64,000 nucleotides of DNA from a gamma proteobacterium HIMB55. GTDB lineage: Bacteria > Pseudomonadota > Gammaproteobacteria > Pseudomonadales > Halieaceae. Each line of letters opens with the position of its first letter. Positions within the stretch are counted from its first letter, which is position 1. The notes below the pieces were generated by a model. It saw only the letters and a program-made list of their open reading frames with translations, did not search any database and was not told where the DNA came from. A program made the position numbers and the translations under genes. The stretch lies in NCBI GenBank assembly GCA_000227505.4, contig AGIF02000001.1, positions 702,035 through 766,034 of the forward strand, in the 5' to 3' direction. Positions 25,967 to 35,399 of this stretch are shown piece by piece.

Positions 25967-27910
25967 CTACTGGTCTTTAGCACTGACCCAGATCGGTGAG
26001 CTCCACGCCATTTCGGTGACCGTTGCAGGAACATCTACAGGGGGAGTAAGCCCGAGTCGCAGGCTGTCATAGGTTGTCCAGCGGCAGGTGGGTATTTGAA
26101 CGACGCGCGCGTAGTAGAACGCGTTGTGCGACGGATCGTAATCAGGATCAACCCAGTCAGCTCGAAGCTCAGGCGACCCCGCCATTTCTGACCAAGCGCA
26201 ATTGCTCAGGTTAACGGGCGCCTGTGTCGCAACACATTCACCGTCCGCGTCCAATCCGCCGCAAGCGATATCGAAGACCTTCTCCTGAGCTTCACCATTT
26301 TCAAGCCAGCCTTTGATAATTTGGATTTTTGCTAAGGGCGCGTTATCTGGATCTTGCGTTGCCCAAACAAACAATCGAGGTGCAGTTGTATTTTCGTCGC
26401 CCGCAGACCCCGCCCCCGCATAGAGAGTACCGCCCATGGGGACGCCTGTTGCATAAGCAGCTTCGATATTTCCTGTCTCAACAAGGTCCTCGGCGAGATC
26501 GACGCCCCCAAAAAAGCGGAGCGACATGCGAGTGCCACTGGTGGCGTAAACCTCGCGCCGGCTCATGGCGTCGAATATTGCATCGCGTGTGTTTTCAGGG
26601 GCCCAGACTGCGGCGAGACCGCCTGGGTTAGTGATCTTGGGCTGCCTTAAGCCGTCTTGAAGCCGGATTTTTGCCGGGGACCCCATCCACGCGTTTGCAC
26701 CCCGGTAGTCCCATTCCTCAGCATCACCGGGGTTGGAGTTGTGCGTATCGGTGGAGGCCATCAGACCAAATTTCATCGGGTTGAAACCAAGCTCTTCCTC
26801 AAGCATGAGGCCCTTCTTCAGACCATCGCGCACCATTGAGGTGGGGTGAATACACAGCGTGGTTTGGCCTTCCTCGCAGACAGGAAAGAACTGCTCGAAG
26901 CCACACTCCTCATCGGTGGCACCATAGCCAATTACACACTCGGAGTTACCCTTTATTTGGAACATCTCAACGAGGGGCTCAAATTTTTCGCGCAGACGCC
27001 AGTCGTCACGGGTGTAGGGAATGCCGTCGATCGTCTCGCTCGCAAAGGCTAAGCCCCAGCTCTTGTTGGGGTTGTGGGGGATCGTCAGAAACTCGCACCC
27101 GTCGCCACAATTCGCATCTAGCTGTTTCCACAAATCGATTTCAGAGTCTGCGTCGTAGGCAGAAACTGCGTAGTCAGGTGTCACGCTACCGCGGAAAATG
27201 ACGTTTCGGTGGTGCTTGCCTCGATCGACCATAGCCGGGGAGTACTCATAAGCTGCGAAGGTGGTGAAGACCCCGGGTTCGTTGTGTCTCTCCGCGGCGT
27301 CTTTGATCGACTGCCAAGTGTCAAAGTGGTACTGCCTTTCAACGGCTTTTTTATTGTCAAAGTAACTCAAGTCCTCCACCAGCGGCCGTCGCTCAACATT
27401 TGCTCTGAGTTCCAAAAACGACAGCACTGTGGGGTTGTTAACTAGTTCGCAGTCCTCGGCGATTTCAGGTGTCGCGGGATCAAAACAAGCCATGACGCGA
27501 CCAAAGCCCTCGGCGTGGTCTGTAACTGCGGCAAAGTCCAACGGCCGAGTGATTTCAATGACTTCTCCGCTTGCCAGTGTTGCCGACTCGCCTTTGGCGA
27601 AGCGGTAGGTGTCGTCAAGATCGCGCCGATTACCGAATAGATAGGCGTCGGCAGACAAACTCGAGTGGATATGTAAGTCGCCAAAGAAGACGTTGTTTAA
27701 TGGGTTCGCGGGTGCAACTTCACGTGGGCGCTGAGCCGGTTTAAAGAATGCATTCTCGTTCTGTTTGGCTACCTCAGCTCGAATCGCCGCGCGCTCCTCA
27801 TCGGTCGTAGGGATGAATTTAAGGTTTGTCGCTAAGTAGTCATAGGCAAACCAGCCAAACAAAACCAGTAATGGGGTGGTGAACAGCAGACCCTTCTTAA
27901 CTGTCGACAT
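25967..27910 (-). CDS. DUF3604 family protein, PHP-like putative metallohydrolase
   Basis: From the ATG at 27910 the product is 647 residues. A membrane anchor or signal covers residues 5-24. The DUF3604 start NVFFGDLHIHSSLSADAY has the HxH pair typical of PHP-type metal sites. Later motifs are PLDFAAVTDHAEGFG, FLTIPHNPNKSWG, GLMASTDTHNS and REVYATSGTRM. Together these look like a polymetal hydrolase acting outside the cytoplasm. An in-frame start 34 codons upstream gives a longer, charged N-terminus and is less likely. Members are abundant in marine bacteria, and their substrate is not established. It is convergent with the lipoprotein gene and divergent from the ACT-domain gene. Confidence 0.82.
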   Translation of the reverse strand: MSTVKKGLLFTTPLLVLFGWFAYDYLATNLKFIPTTDEERAAIRAEVAKQNENAFFKPAQRPREVAPANPLNNVFFGDLHIHSSLSADAYLFGNRRDLDDTYRFAKGESATLASGEVIEITRPLDFAAVTDHAEGFGRVMACFDPATPEIAEDCELVNNPTVLSFLELRANVERRPLVEDLSYFDNKKAVERQYHFDTWQSIKDAAERHNEPGVFTTFAAYEYSPAMVDRGKHHRNVIFRGSVTPDYAVSAYDADSEIDLWKQLDANCGDGCEFLTIPHNPNKSWGLAFASETIDGIPYTRDDWRLREKFEPLVEMFQIKGNSECVIGYGATDEECGFEQFFPVCEEGQTTLCIHPTSMVRDGLKKGLMLEEELGFNPMKFGLMASTDTHNSNPGDAEEWDYRGANAWMGSPAKIRLQDGLRQPKITNPGGLAAVWAPENTRDAIFDAMSRREVYATSGTRMSLRFFGGVDLAEDLVETGNIEAAYATGVPMGGTLYAGAGSAGDENTTAPRLFVWATQDPDNAPLAKIQIIKGWLENGEAQEKVFDIACGGLDADGECVATQAPVNLSNCAWSEMAGSPELRADWVDPDYDPSHNAFYYARVVQIPTCRWTTYDSLRLGLTPPVDVPATVTEMAWSSPIWVSAKDQ

Positions 27911-28230
27911 TTCTCTACATTCCTTGTGTTTTTGTTCTTTTGGATTCGAGTTCAGGTTGTTCACTATCAAGTAACGTTGACGAATAGGAAAGCTGCGACC
28001 TGCAAACCACATCTATAAAGGCCCACGTAAAGGCCTAAATTTTGCGCACGTCGCGTTATCCAGAGTGCTTCCGTCAGACACTTTTAGTGTACTCACACAC
28101 CCACCGCTGACAAGCGACGCTGTCGCATTTGCCTATTGGCGTGCTAGCTTGCCGACGAGTGCAAGACAACCTAACGACACGCGTGAATAGCGCAGCTGCG
28201 TTGATGTGTTAAGAAATTGAGGTGAATGAG

Positions 28231-28632
28231 GTGGCAGGCGAAACTAATTTAAAGAGGTTGTTGGCTAGCATGGCACCACAGCTAGATGATACGGAGTGGG
28301 TGTTTGCCGAGGTGGGAGAAGAGGATGCGATCCCCCTAACGCCACTTGCCATCGCAACCTTTCGTGAAGCAGAGGGGCTGACGTTGGTATTACCTCAATC
28401 TGCAGTAGATCGCCTCGAAAATGTGAGTGCACCAATGAGCAGAATCACCCTTGAAGTGCACTCGAGTCTAGAGGCAGTTGGACTGACTGCAGCCGTTGCG
28501 GGTGCGCTAGCGGAGGAGGGTATTAGTGCAAACGTGATTGCTGCCTACTACCACGATCATATTTTTGTACCCAAGGCCTCTGCGGATCGTGCGTTGGCTG
28601 TCTTGCAGGCATTGTCGACCTCGACTGATTGA
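28231..28632 (+). CDS. ACT-domain protein (small amino-acid-binding type)
   Basis: The 133-residue protein resembles small tandem-ACT proteins: an N-terminal half with LDDTEWVFAEV and LTLVLPQSAVDRL, then an ACT-like MSRITLEVHSSLEAVGLTAAVAGALAEEGISANVIAAYYHDHIFVPKASADRALAVL. Such proteins bind amino acids or related small ligands; no effector domain is attached. The GTG at 28231 has a strong GAGGTGA site 6 bases upstream; a GTG at 28222 would overlap that site. Its role here is unknown. It lies upstream of a long leader before the TonB receptor gene. Confidence 0.7.
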   Translation: MAGETNLKRLLASMAPQLDDTEWVFAEVGEEDAIPLTPLAIATFREAEGLTLVLPQSAVDRLENVSAPMSRITLEVHSSLEAVGLTAAVAGALAEEGISANVIAAYYHDHIFVPKASADRALAVLQALSTSTD

Positions 28633-29176
28633 ATCACTGACCGAACCACATCGCACGCAGGGTTGCTCCGCATCTAGCTCCAGCGCTAACAATTAAGGAC
28701 GCCGCGCACAGACGGATATCCCTTTTTTGGTGTCTTGTAACGCTCTGGTCTGGCAACGGCTCTCTATGCCTTCCCAAATCCGCTCATTGCTTTCTGTCCT
28801 TCAACCGCGCTCACTGGTCTCCCATCTGGTCTGGCGCATTAAGGGGTTTAACGCGCCATACCAATGCCCCGTTTCAAAACCCAAAGCCGCACCTAATGAG
28901 GGCATTTATCAAAATAAGATCACCCCTTTAGTGCGTTTTGGCTAGTCAAAGCCGGGGTGCGAGGCTGATTTCGCCTCATGGCTGGTTATCTAAAATTCCT
29001 AACAGACTGTTTTTACTGTTTTTTTATCTTTTGGTGCACGCTTGGCTTGTCACATTTGTGCACAGCTATATACTGCGGTGTGCGACGCTACGCAGGCGCG
29101 AGCGTGCGCCTTCAAACCAAAAGAGCCGCGGAAGCTCTGATAGAGCAAACGCGGTCGAACAACAAAGGACGCTAAG
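28633..29176 (+). other. 544-bp non-coding leader before the TonB receptor gene
   Basis: No frame here looks like a gene. It holds several inverted repeats: TGGCGC and GCGCCA arms with inner TTAA pairs at 28832-28858, GAGGC/GCCTC at 28961-28977, and GGCGCG..TGCGCC at about 29095-29110. It also holds two GTGCAC sites (29034 and 29058) around a good promoter. Pyrimidine-rich tracts lie at 28705-28830. A small RNA or regulated leader is possible but not shown. Confidence 0.45.
29047..29074 (+). promoter_or_regulatory. Sigma-70-type promoter of the TonB receptor gene
   Basis: TTGTCA (29047-29052), a 16-bp spacer and TATACT (29069-29074) form a near-consensus promoter. Transcription would start near 29081, leaving a leader of about 95 bases with two small hairpins. 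A GTGCAC palindrome sits in the spacer and another just upstream, spaced 24 bp, which could bind a regulator. Confidence 0.55.
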
Positions 29177-32100
29177 ATGATTAAGTCATTGTCTAGAAAG
29201 CCGAGCTTTGCGTTAGCTGCAATGGCGGTTGCCGTTGCTACTGCTGCTCCGAGCGCTTTTTCCCAGGAGGAAATCGAGGAGGTTGTTGTTACCGGATCTC
29301 GTATTCCAGTTAACACCAACACCATTTCTTCGGTTCCTGTTCAGTCAGTCACCGAGGAGGACATCCGCAACTCTGGTGAAATCAACATTGCCGATATCGT
29401 TTCTGATATCCCCGCACTGGTTTCGTCACTGACTGCAGAGAACTCCACAACAGGTGCGAACAGCTTGAACCTGCGTGGTTTGGGCGGTGATCGCTCGCTC
29501 ACACTGGTCAACGGCCGCCGCCACGTTGCCGGCTTCCGTGGTAGCCAGGCGGTAGACGTGGGTACGATTCCTCGCGCGCTTGTTAAGAGCGTTGAAGTAA
29601 CAACGGGTGGTGCATCCGCGATTTACGGAGCTGACGCTGTAACCGGTGTTGTTAACTTCATCCTCAAAGACGACTTTGAAGGCTTCCAGGTTGATCTGTC
29701 GGGCGGTGTACCCGAGCGCGGCGGTGCCCAGACAACGACTTTAGACCTCGTTTGGGGTTCTAACTTTGCCAACGGCCGTGGTAACGCGGTTGTGACTTTC
29801 TCATCTGAGATGGATGAAGGTCTTCGTTTCCGTGATCGAAGCTGGTCACGCGACAACGGTATTGCAGAAACACTGGTAAACCCAGATCCAAACGGTCCAC
29901 CTCGTGCGGTTGTTGAAGATCCTCGCTTTTGGCTGACTTCGCAGGAAGGCTCTATTGCTCCTGGTTTCGGTGGTCGAGGCGCAACTTACGTCGATATCAA
30001 CGGTAACGGTATCCCCGACTGTCAGGAATCAGAAGGTGGTCGCGTTGGCTACCTCGCAGGATGCTGGCTGGTAGGTGATGACGGTACGGTTCGCGTTAAC
30101 CAAGACGGCGTCGTAGTTGACGGCCTATGGGGCTCAGGCGGTGACGGTGGTCGCGTTAACTTTAACCGTGACACGCTGTTCCCACAGACAGATCGTCAGG
30201 TGGTTAACTTCAATGTTAACTACGAGTTTGCTGACAATCTTCGCGGTTTCTTAGAAACGAAATATGTTCGCGGCGAGACAACTGTCTTCAACGAGCAGGA
30301 TACGTTCTACGATACGCTTGAAATCCGCGCTGATAACGCTTTCATTCCAGATGCGCTTCAGCCTGTTGTTGCACAGACTGGCTACCTCTTGTTGACGCAG
30401 GATCCACTGGATTTGAGCGACAACAACAACCAGAAGTACACGCGTGAGACGACTCGCGTTGTTGCGGGACTCGAGTGGGAACCTGCTGACGGACACAGCG
30501 TTGAAGTCTCTTTCAACCGAGGCATGTTCCAACAGACCGATAAAACGAACGCGATCTATCTGGATCGTTTCTATTCAGCAATTGATTCGGTTCGTGATGC
30601 GAGCGGTAACGTGGTTTGTCGTTCAACCCTCGACCCATCAACTGACTACCCCCTCGATTACTTCGCGGGTTCAAACGGCTTCGCTGATGGTGATTACTAC
30701 AGCGATCGTTACTACTCGTTCACACCGGGTGACGGTCAGTGTCAGCCACTGAACCCATTCGGCACGTACTCTGCGAGCGAAGCGGCTCAGAACTTTGTAA
30801 CGGCAGATCTCGAAAGCACACTCAAAATTCAGCAGTGGGTTTTCAATGTGACAGCTGTAGGTCAGTTTGAAGTGCTTCAGTCAGTGCTCGATGGTCCTGT
30901 TGGCTACGCTGCAGGTGTTGAGCGTCGTGAGGAGTCAAGCGACAACCGTCTCGATCCACTCACATTGGGTGTGATTCCAGAAGGAAGCCCCTACGAAGCG
31001 GGTCAGTCGGTCAACTCAATTTCACCTTGGCTGTATTCGTTCATCTCGTTTGATAACACACAGCAGTACGACACTAAGGGTGAGTACGACGTGACCGATG
31101 TCTTTGCCGAGATTCGATTGCCGATCTTCCTCGATCGTGACTTCACACGTGAGCTGACGCTCGATGCAGCGATTCGCCAAGCGGATTACTCAACGTCGGG
31201 TAAAGCCAACACATGGAAAGTGGGTGCGACATGGGCGCCTATCGATGACGTCCGTTTCCGCGGTACGGTATCTGAGGCGGTTCGTGCGCCAAACATCTCT
31301 GAGTTGTTTGACCCACGTTTGCCCATCACTGTAGCGGCGAGTTCAGACCCTTGTGCGTCTACCAACATCAACAACGGTACTGATGCTCGAGAAGGCAACT
31401 GTGTTGCTGCGCTAACAGCGATTGGTGTCTCTCAGGATGCGATCTTCACTGACGGCGTCTATGATTGGACTAACCCTCTTACTGCACGCTTCAACGGTGT
31501 ATCAGGCGGTAACCCTGCGCTCGATGTAGAGACAGCTGACACCACTACTTACGGTGTCGTAATCGCACCGAGTTTCGCTCCCGGTTTGGTACTCTCAGTC
31601 GACTACTGGGACGTCAAAATTGAGCAAGCAATTGCGGCCGTTAGCTCGGACGACATCCTTAAAGGTTGTTATGACTCAAGCAACTACCCCAACCTCGACT
31701 TCTGTAACGCGTTTACACGTCGTGGTGACGGTGGCTTGAACTTCCTTGAGACCGGTACGATTAACTTCGCGAAGCTCGAGGCCGAAGGTGTTGACGTGTC
31801 TGCTTCTTACGACTGGGCTATGGGCGAGAATGATTTCCGCGTAAGCCTTGTTGGTTCGCGTCAGAAGCGTCTCGATCGTTTCTTCAACCCACTCGACACA
31901 TCTGACGTCGATCCAGAGCTTCAAGAGCTCCGTCGTCCACGTGTCACGGGTTCGTTGAGCCTGTCTTGGGATCGTGGTCCTTGGAGCCTTGGTATCCAGA
32001 ACGTTTACCAGGGCAAGCAGGCAGTTGATGAGATCGAAGAAGTATTGGGTCTTGGAGACAACCAGGCGGTTTACGGCGATGATGGCTTCTTTGATTCGAT

Positions 32101-32263
32101 CGTGATCACAGACATTAACGGTAGCTACCAGTACAGCGATGAGCTGACTATCTACGGTGCTGTTAACAACGTGACTGACGAAGAGCCATGGTCAACTGAG
32201 ACAGCATGGCCAGTAGGTCCACGTGGTCGTACATTTGTATTGGGTGTTTCTTACTCAATGTAA
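29177..32263 (+). CDS. TonB-dependent outer-membrane receptor
   Basis: This 1028-residue protein has a signal peptide (cleavage after APSAFSQ) and a TonB-box-like EEVVVTGSRIP. A plug domain follows (about 45-180: NSGEINIADIVSDIPALV, SLNLRGLGGDRSLTLVNGRR and YGADAVTGVVNFIL), then a 22-strand barrel to the typical aromatic C-terminus ending SYSM. It transports a large substrate across the outer membrane using TonB energy. Codons are strongly biased toward CGT, AAC, GTT and GGT compared with neighbours, a sign of high expression. It has its own promoter and a strong terminator, so it is a single-gene unit. The downstream CodB operon may use what it brings in, but that is inference. Confidence 0.92.
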   Translation: MIKSLSRKPSFALAAMAVAVATAAPSAFSQEEIEEVVVTGSRIPVNTNTISSVPVQSVTEEDIRNSGEINIADIVSDIPALVSSLTAENSTTGANSLNLRGLGGDRSLTLVNGRRHVAGFRGSQAVDVGTIPRALVKSVEVTTGGASAIYGADAVTGVVNFILKDDFEGFQVDLSGGVPERGGAQTTTLDLVWGSNFANGRGNAVVTFSSEMDEGLRFRDRSWSRDNGIAETLVNPDPNGPPRAVVEDPRFWLTSQEGSIAPGFGGRGATYVDINGNGIPDCQESEGGRVGYLAGCWLVGDDGTVRVNQDGVVVDGLWGSGGDGGRVNFNRDTLFPQTDRQVVNFNVNYEFADNLRGFLETKYVRGETTVFNEQDTFYDTLEIRADNAFIPDALQPVVAQTGYLLLTQDPLDLSDNNNQKYTRETTRVVAGLEWEPADGHSVEVSFNRGMFQQTDKTNAIYLDRFYSAIDSVRDASGNVVCRSTLDPSTDYPLDYFAGSNGFADGDYYSDRYYSFTPGDGQCQPLNPFGTYSASEAAQNFVTADLESTLKIQQWVFNVTAVGQFEVLQSVLDGPVGYAAGVERREESSDNRLDPLTLGVIPEGSPYEAGQSVNSISPWLYSFISFDNTQQYDTKGEYDVTDVFAEIRLPIFLDRDFTRELTLDAAIRQADYSTSGKANTWKVGATWAPIDDVRFRGTVSEAVRAPNISELFDPRLPITVAASSDPCASTNINNGTDAREGNCVAALTAIGVSQDAIFTDGVYDWTNPLTARFNGVSGGNPALDVETADTTTYGVVIAPSFAPGLVLSVDYWDVKIEQAIAAVSSDDILKGCYDSSNYPNLDFCNAFTRRGDGGLNFLETGTINFAKLEAEGVDVSASYDWAMGENDFRVSLVGSRQKRLDRFFNPLDTSDVDPELQELRRPRVTGSLSLSWDRGPWSLGIQNVYQGKQAVDEIEEVLGLGDNQAVYGDDGFFDSIVITDINGSYQYSDELTIYGAVNNVTDEEPWSTETAWPVGPRGRTFVLGVSYSM

Positions 32264-32281
32264 GCAAGCAGCCATCCGAAG

Positions 32282-32312
32282 AGCCCGCGCTTAACACCGC
32301 GGGCTTTTTTTT
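32282..32312 (+). terminator. Strong intrinsic terminator of the TonB receptor gene
   Basis: AGCCCGCG (32282-32289) and CGCGGGCT (32298-32305) form a perfect 8-bp GC-rich stem with an 8-base loop, followed by a run of eight T residues. It lies 18 bp after the stop codon. Confidence 0.92.
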
Positions 32313-32560
32313 GTCTGACGCATAGAGGTTTACCTTTCTCTGACTTGTCGGCCGACGAGCGCGATGCGGCTTTGTGGCAAATGATTTAGATGAACGATAG
32401 GTGACAAAACGCTGATTATTTATCTGACTTAACAGGGATAGAGTATTGCTTCGCTGCGACCTCATGAGCATGATGAGACGCGTCGCTGAGTTGGTTACCC
32501 GTGTGCTTGAGCTGTCCGAGCGACGCCAGCGTCATGCTTTGTTTGTGAGAGAAAATAATA

Positions 32561-33853
32561 ATGAGTGGTATGCCAGAGCACGACGAGTTTTCGACCCATG
32601 CGGTGCCGACTGATGCGCGTGTAGCGACCTTCAGAGTGGCCGCTGTGTCATCGATGGTGTCTTTTTCCCTACCTACGTTTATCGCAGGTATTGAAGTCGC
32701 CTACGGCGTTGGGGAGGCCATGGCACTCTCAGCGATCCTGGGTGGCTCGTTCATCATTTTCGTCGTCGGCTGGTTGATGGGCTCGATTGGAGCCCGAACA
32801 GGTTTTAACTCTTACTTGCTAGTTCGACTGGCGTTTGGCGACACTGGCGCACGAATCGTCAATCTCGCCTTCTCGATATCGTTACTCGGATGGTTTGGAA
32901 TAAATTTGAACCTGTTTGGTCGTGCCATCGCAGGACTAAGCAGTGATGTTCTGGGTGTTGTTCCGCCCGAGCTCGCGGTCACGATCGGCGCGAGTATTTT
33001 GATCACAGTGACGACCATTATTGGATTTCGGGCCATTAATTTTGTGTCGACGTTGATGATTCCCGTTCTGATGCTTGTGGCGCTTGTATTCCTAGCGGCC
33101 GTGCTTGGTCAGGATGGCGGGCAATCGATTGTCTCAGAACCCGAGATGAGCCTTGGGGATGGCATTTCCTCGATTGTCGGCTCGATTGTTATTGGCTGCA
33201 TCATCATGCCCGATATCACGCGTTTCTTGCGGTCGTCGACCGGTGCGCTGGTGACAAGTGGCGCGAGTTATATGGTGTTTCAGCCCTTCGTAATGTGGGT
33301 GGGGGCAAGTGCCGCCTTCGCTTTGGCGACAGATGACATTACAACGATCATGCTCACGCTGGGTTTAGGGCTTGGTGCGTTTGCCATCATCATTGCGGGC
33401 TCATGGGTGCTCAACGCATTGAACCTTTACAGCGCCGTGCTTGGTGTAACGGCATCGTTCCCACGGGTCAACGCTAGGAACACAACCATTTTACTGGGCG
33501 CGCTGGGTGTTACCGCAGGCTTAATGAATATTCTCGACTCCTTTGTTGAGTTTCTTTTCTATCTTTCGATTGTGTTCATTCCGGTGGCCGGTGTGGTCAT
33601 CGTCGATCATTTTGCAGTGCGCGAGCGCCATTATTCGGTCGATGAAGTGGCAGATAACCAGCCGCTTAATTTACCCGGTTTACTCGCATGGTTTGCTGGT
33701 GCCGCTGTTGCCCTGGCAGGGTCCGAGGGGTTAATCGCAAGCGTGTCCACGGTCGCCGCAATCGACGCGATGATGGTGTCGGCACTCCTATATTTTGTGC
33801 TCGCAAAGGCTTTTGATCGGCGAGTCAGCGCGAATAATGGGGCGGGCCAGTAG
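32561..33853 (+). CDS. NCS1-family permease, CodB-like
   Basis: The 430-residue protein has 12 hydrophobic segments and resembles the cytosine/purine permease CodB. After a short polar N-terminus come SSMVSFSLPTFIAGIEVAYG, GSIGARTGFNSYLLVRLAFG and SLLGWFGINLNLFGRAI, and later PDITRFLRSS. These are the usual NCS1 landmarks. It imports a nucleobase, hydantoin or similar cyclic amide with a cation. It is the first gene of a tight operon: 1 bp before the hydantoinase start and then the DUF917 gene. That context suggests a hydantoin-like or lactam substrate over cytosine, since no deaminase is present. About 250 bp upstream contains no recognised riboswitch. Confidence 0.85.
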   Translation: MSGMPEHDEFSTHAVPTDARVATFRVAAVSSMVSFSLPTFIAGIEVAYGVGEAMALSAILGGSFIIFVVGWLMGSIGARTGFNSYLLVRLAFGDTGARIVNLAFSISLLGWFGINLNLFGRAIAGLSSDVLGVVPPELAVTIGASILITVTTIIGFRAINFVSTLMIPVLMLVALVFLAAVLGQDGGQSIVSEPEMSLGDGISSIVGSIVIGCIIMPDITRFLRSSTGALVTSGASYMVFQPFVMWVGASAAFALATDDITTIMLTLGLGLGAFAIIIAGSWVLNALNLYSAVLGVTASFPRVNARNTTILLGALGVTAGLMNILDSFVEFLFYLSIVFIPVAGVVIVDHFAVRERHYSVDEVADNQPLNLPGLLAWFAGAAVALAGSEGLIASVSTVAAIDAMMVSALLYFVLAKAFDRRVSANNGAGQ

Positions 33854-33854
33854 T

Positions 33855-35396
33855 ATGCGAATTGGCCTCGATGTAGGTGGCACCCACACCGATGCGGTCT
33901 TGATGGATGGGCAGCAGATTGTTGCCCACACCAAAGCAACCACCACCGCAGATGTGGGGTCAGGCATCGAAACGGCACTCGCCACGATTCTTGAGGGTGT
34001 TAATCCCGCTCAGGTTGAACTCCTCACCATAGGTACCACGCAATTCACCAACGCGGTGGTTGAGCGAAAGCACCTGTCCAAGGTCGCGGCTGTTCGTGTT
34101 TGTCTGCCCGCTGGGCGAGGCCTGTTACCACGAGCGGATTGGCCTGCAGATTTGGTCGAGGCAACCGACGGCGGAAACTACCTTCTGCATGGCGGTCATT
34201 TGTACGACGGACGTGAACTGGCGCCGGTTGATGAGGTTGAAGTAGGCGAGTTCCTGCAGACGCTAAAGACAGAGAAACCATTGGCTGTAGTTGTCTCTTG
34301 TGCGTTTTCTCCGTCGCAACCTGAGCTTGAATTGGGTCTCGCCGAGCGATTCTCTGCCGCACTCCCGAATAGTCGTGTTGTCGCGTCGCACAGTATGGGT
34401 GGCCTAGGTCTGATCGAGCGAGAAAACGCCGCGATATTGAACGCGTCATTACTCGAGTTTGCAGACCATGTTGCATCGGCACTTCTCAGCTCTAGTCAGC
34501 GACTTGGCCTGAGCTGTCCGGTCTATGTCAGCCAGAACGACGGAACACTGATTGATCTCGAGCGTGTGCGGGAATTTCCGGCGCTGACATTTGCCTCGGG
34601 ACCTACCAACTCCATTCGCGGAGCGTGGGCATTAACGGGGCTTTCCGATGCGTTGGTGATCGATGTCGGCGGCACAACTTCAGATATTGGTGTTCTTAAA
34701 AACGGTTTCCCAAGGCAATCAAATCTTGTCATTGATGTCGGCGGTGCGCGCACCAACTTCAGAATGCCCGACGTTTTGGCAATAGGTCTCGGTGGCGGTA
34801 GCAAAATAGGCGAGGGTGGCTCTAGCTGTGGCCCCCAGTCTGTCGCGCGAGAACTCACCGACAAAGCCTTGTGCTTTGGTGGGGAGGTTATGACATTCAC
34901 TGATATTGCAATGTCTCAGGGGCGTATGAAGATTGCCGAGGCAACCAATGCTTATCCGGTAGCAACTGAAATTTGCGAAGCGGTCGACCAACTCGTGCTT
35001 GAAAAGTTAACAGCGGCTGTCGATCTAATGAAACCGGGTGGCGCGATTTTACCTGTGGTGCTCGTGGGTGGCGGTGCACCGCTGATTCCCGGTGAGACAC
35101 TTGCAGGGTGCCCAGTGATTCGCCCTGAATACGCGGGCGTTGCCAATGCGATTGGTGCTTCCATTGCGCAGGTGAGCGGTGAGGCCGAAGGCTTGCATGT
35201 GATTGGAAGCAAGGCGCGTGGTGAGGTGATCGAGGAGCTAACGCGCACCGCAACAATCAATGCAACTGCAGCAGGAGCCGACGAGGCTTCGATAGCGGTG
35301 GTTGATGTGGAGGAGGTTGATATCCCTTACATGGCCAGTGAAACGACCCGCATTCGTGTACGTGTTGTTGGCGACCTCACTTTGGGGGCAGCCTAG
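33855..35396 (+). CDS. Hydantoinase/oxoprolinase-family protein (HyuA-like)
   Basis: From the ATG at 33855 the protein is 513 residues. It begins with the ASKHA-type phosphate motif MRIGLDVGGTHTDAVLMDG. It continues with LLTIGTTQFTNAVVERKHL, NDGTLIDLERVREFPALTFASGPTNSIRGA, the second ATP motif ALVIDVGGTTSDIGVL and LAIGLGGGSKI. This matches the compact hydantoinase A/N-methylhydantoinase-like branch, which uses ATP to open a cyclic amide. The start follows the permease stop by one base, so it depends on coupled translation. It is paired with DUF917, a common pairing; DUF917 proteins are often annotated as hydantoinase-associated. Confidence 0.85.
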   Translation: MRIGLDVGGTHTDAVLMDGQQIVAHTKATTTADVGSGIETALATILEGVNPAQVELLTIGTTQFTNAVVERKHLSKVAAVRVCLPAGRGLLPRADWPADLVEATDGGNYLLHGGHLYDGRELAPVDEVEVGEFLQTLKTEKPLAVVVSCAFSPSQPELELGLAERFSAALPNSRVVASHSMGGLGLIERENAAILNASLLEFADHVASALLSSSQRLGLSCPVYVSQNDGTLIDLERVREFPALTFASGPTNSIRGAWALTGLSDALVIDVGGTTSDIGVLKNGFPRQSNLVIDVGGARTNFRMPDVLAIGLGGGSKIGEGGSSCGPQSVARELTDKALCFGGEVMTFTDIAMSQGRMKIAEATNAYPVATEICEAVDQLVLEKLTAAVDLMKPGGAILPVVLVGGGAPLIPGETLAGCPVIRPEYAGVANAIGASIAQVSGEAEGLHVIGSKARGEVIEELTRTATINATAAGADEASIAVVDVEEVDIPYMASETTRIRVRVVGDLTLGAA

Positions 35397-35399
35397 CTT

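Noticed and set aside
28727-28945. Open frame upstream of the TonB receptor
   Set aside because: No ribosome site and it crosses inverted repeats; treated as leader DNA.
32313-32560. Riboswitch upstream of the CodB-type operon
   Set aside because: I could not match a purine, TPP, guanidine or other known aptamer core in these bases.
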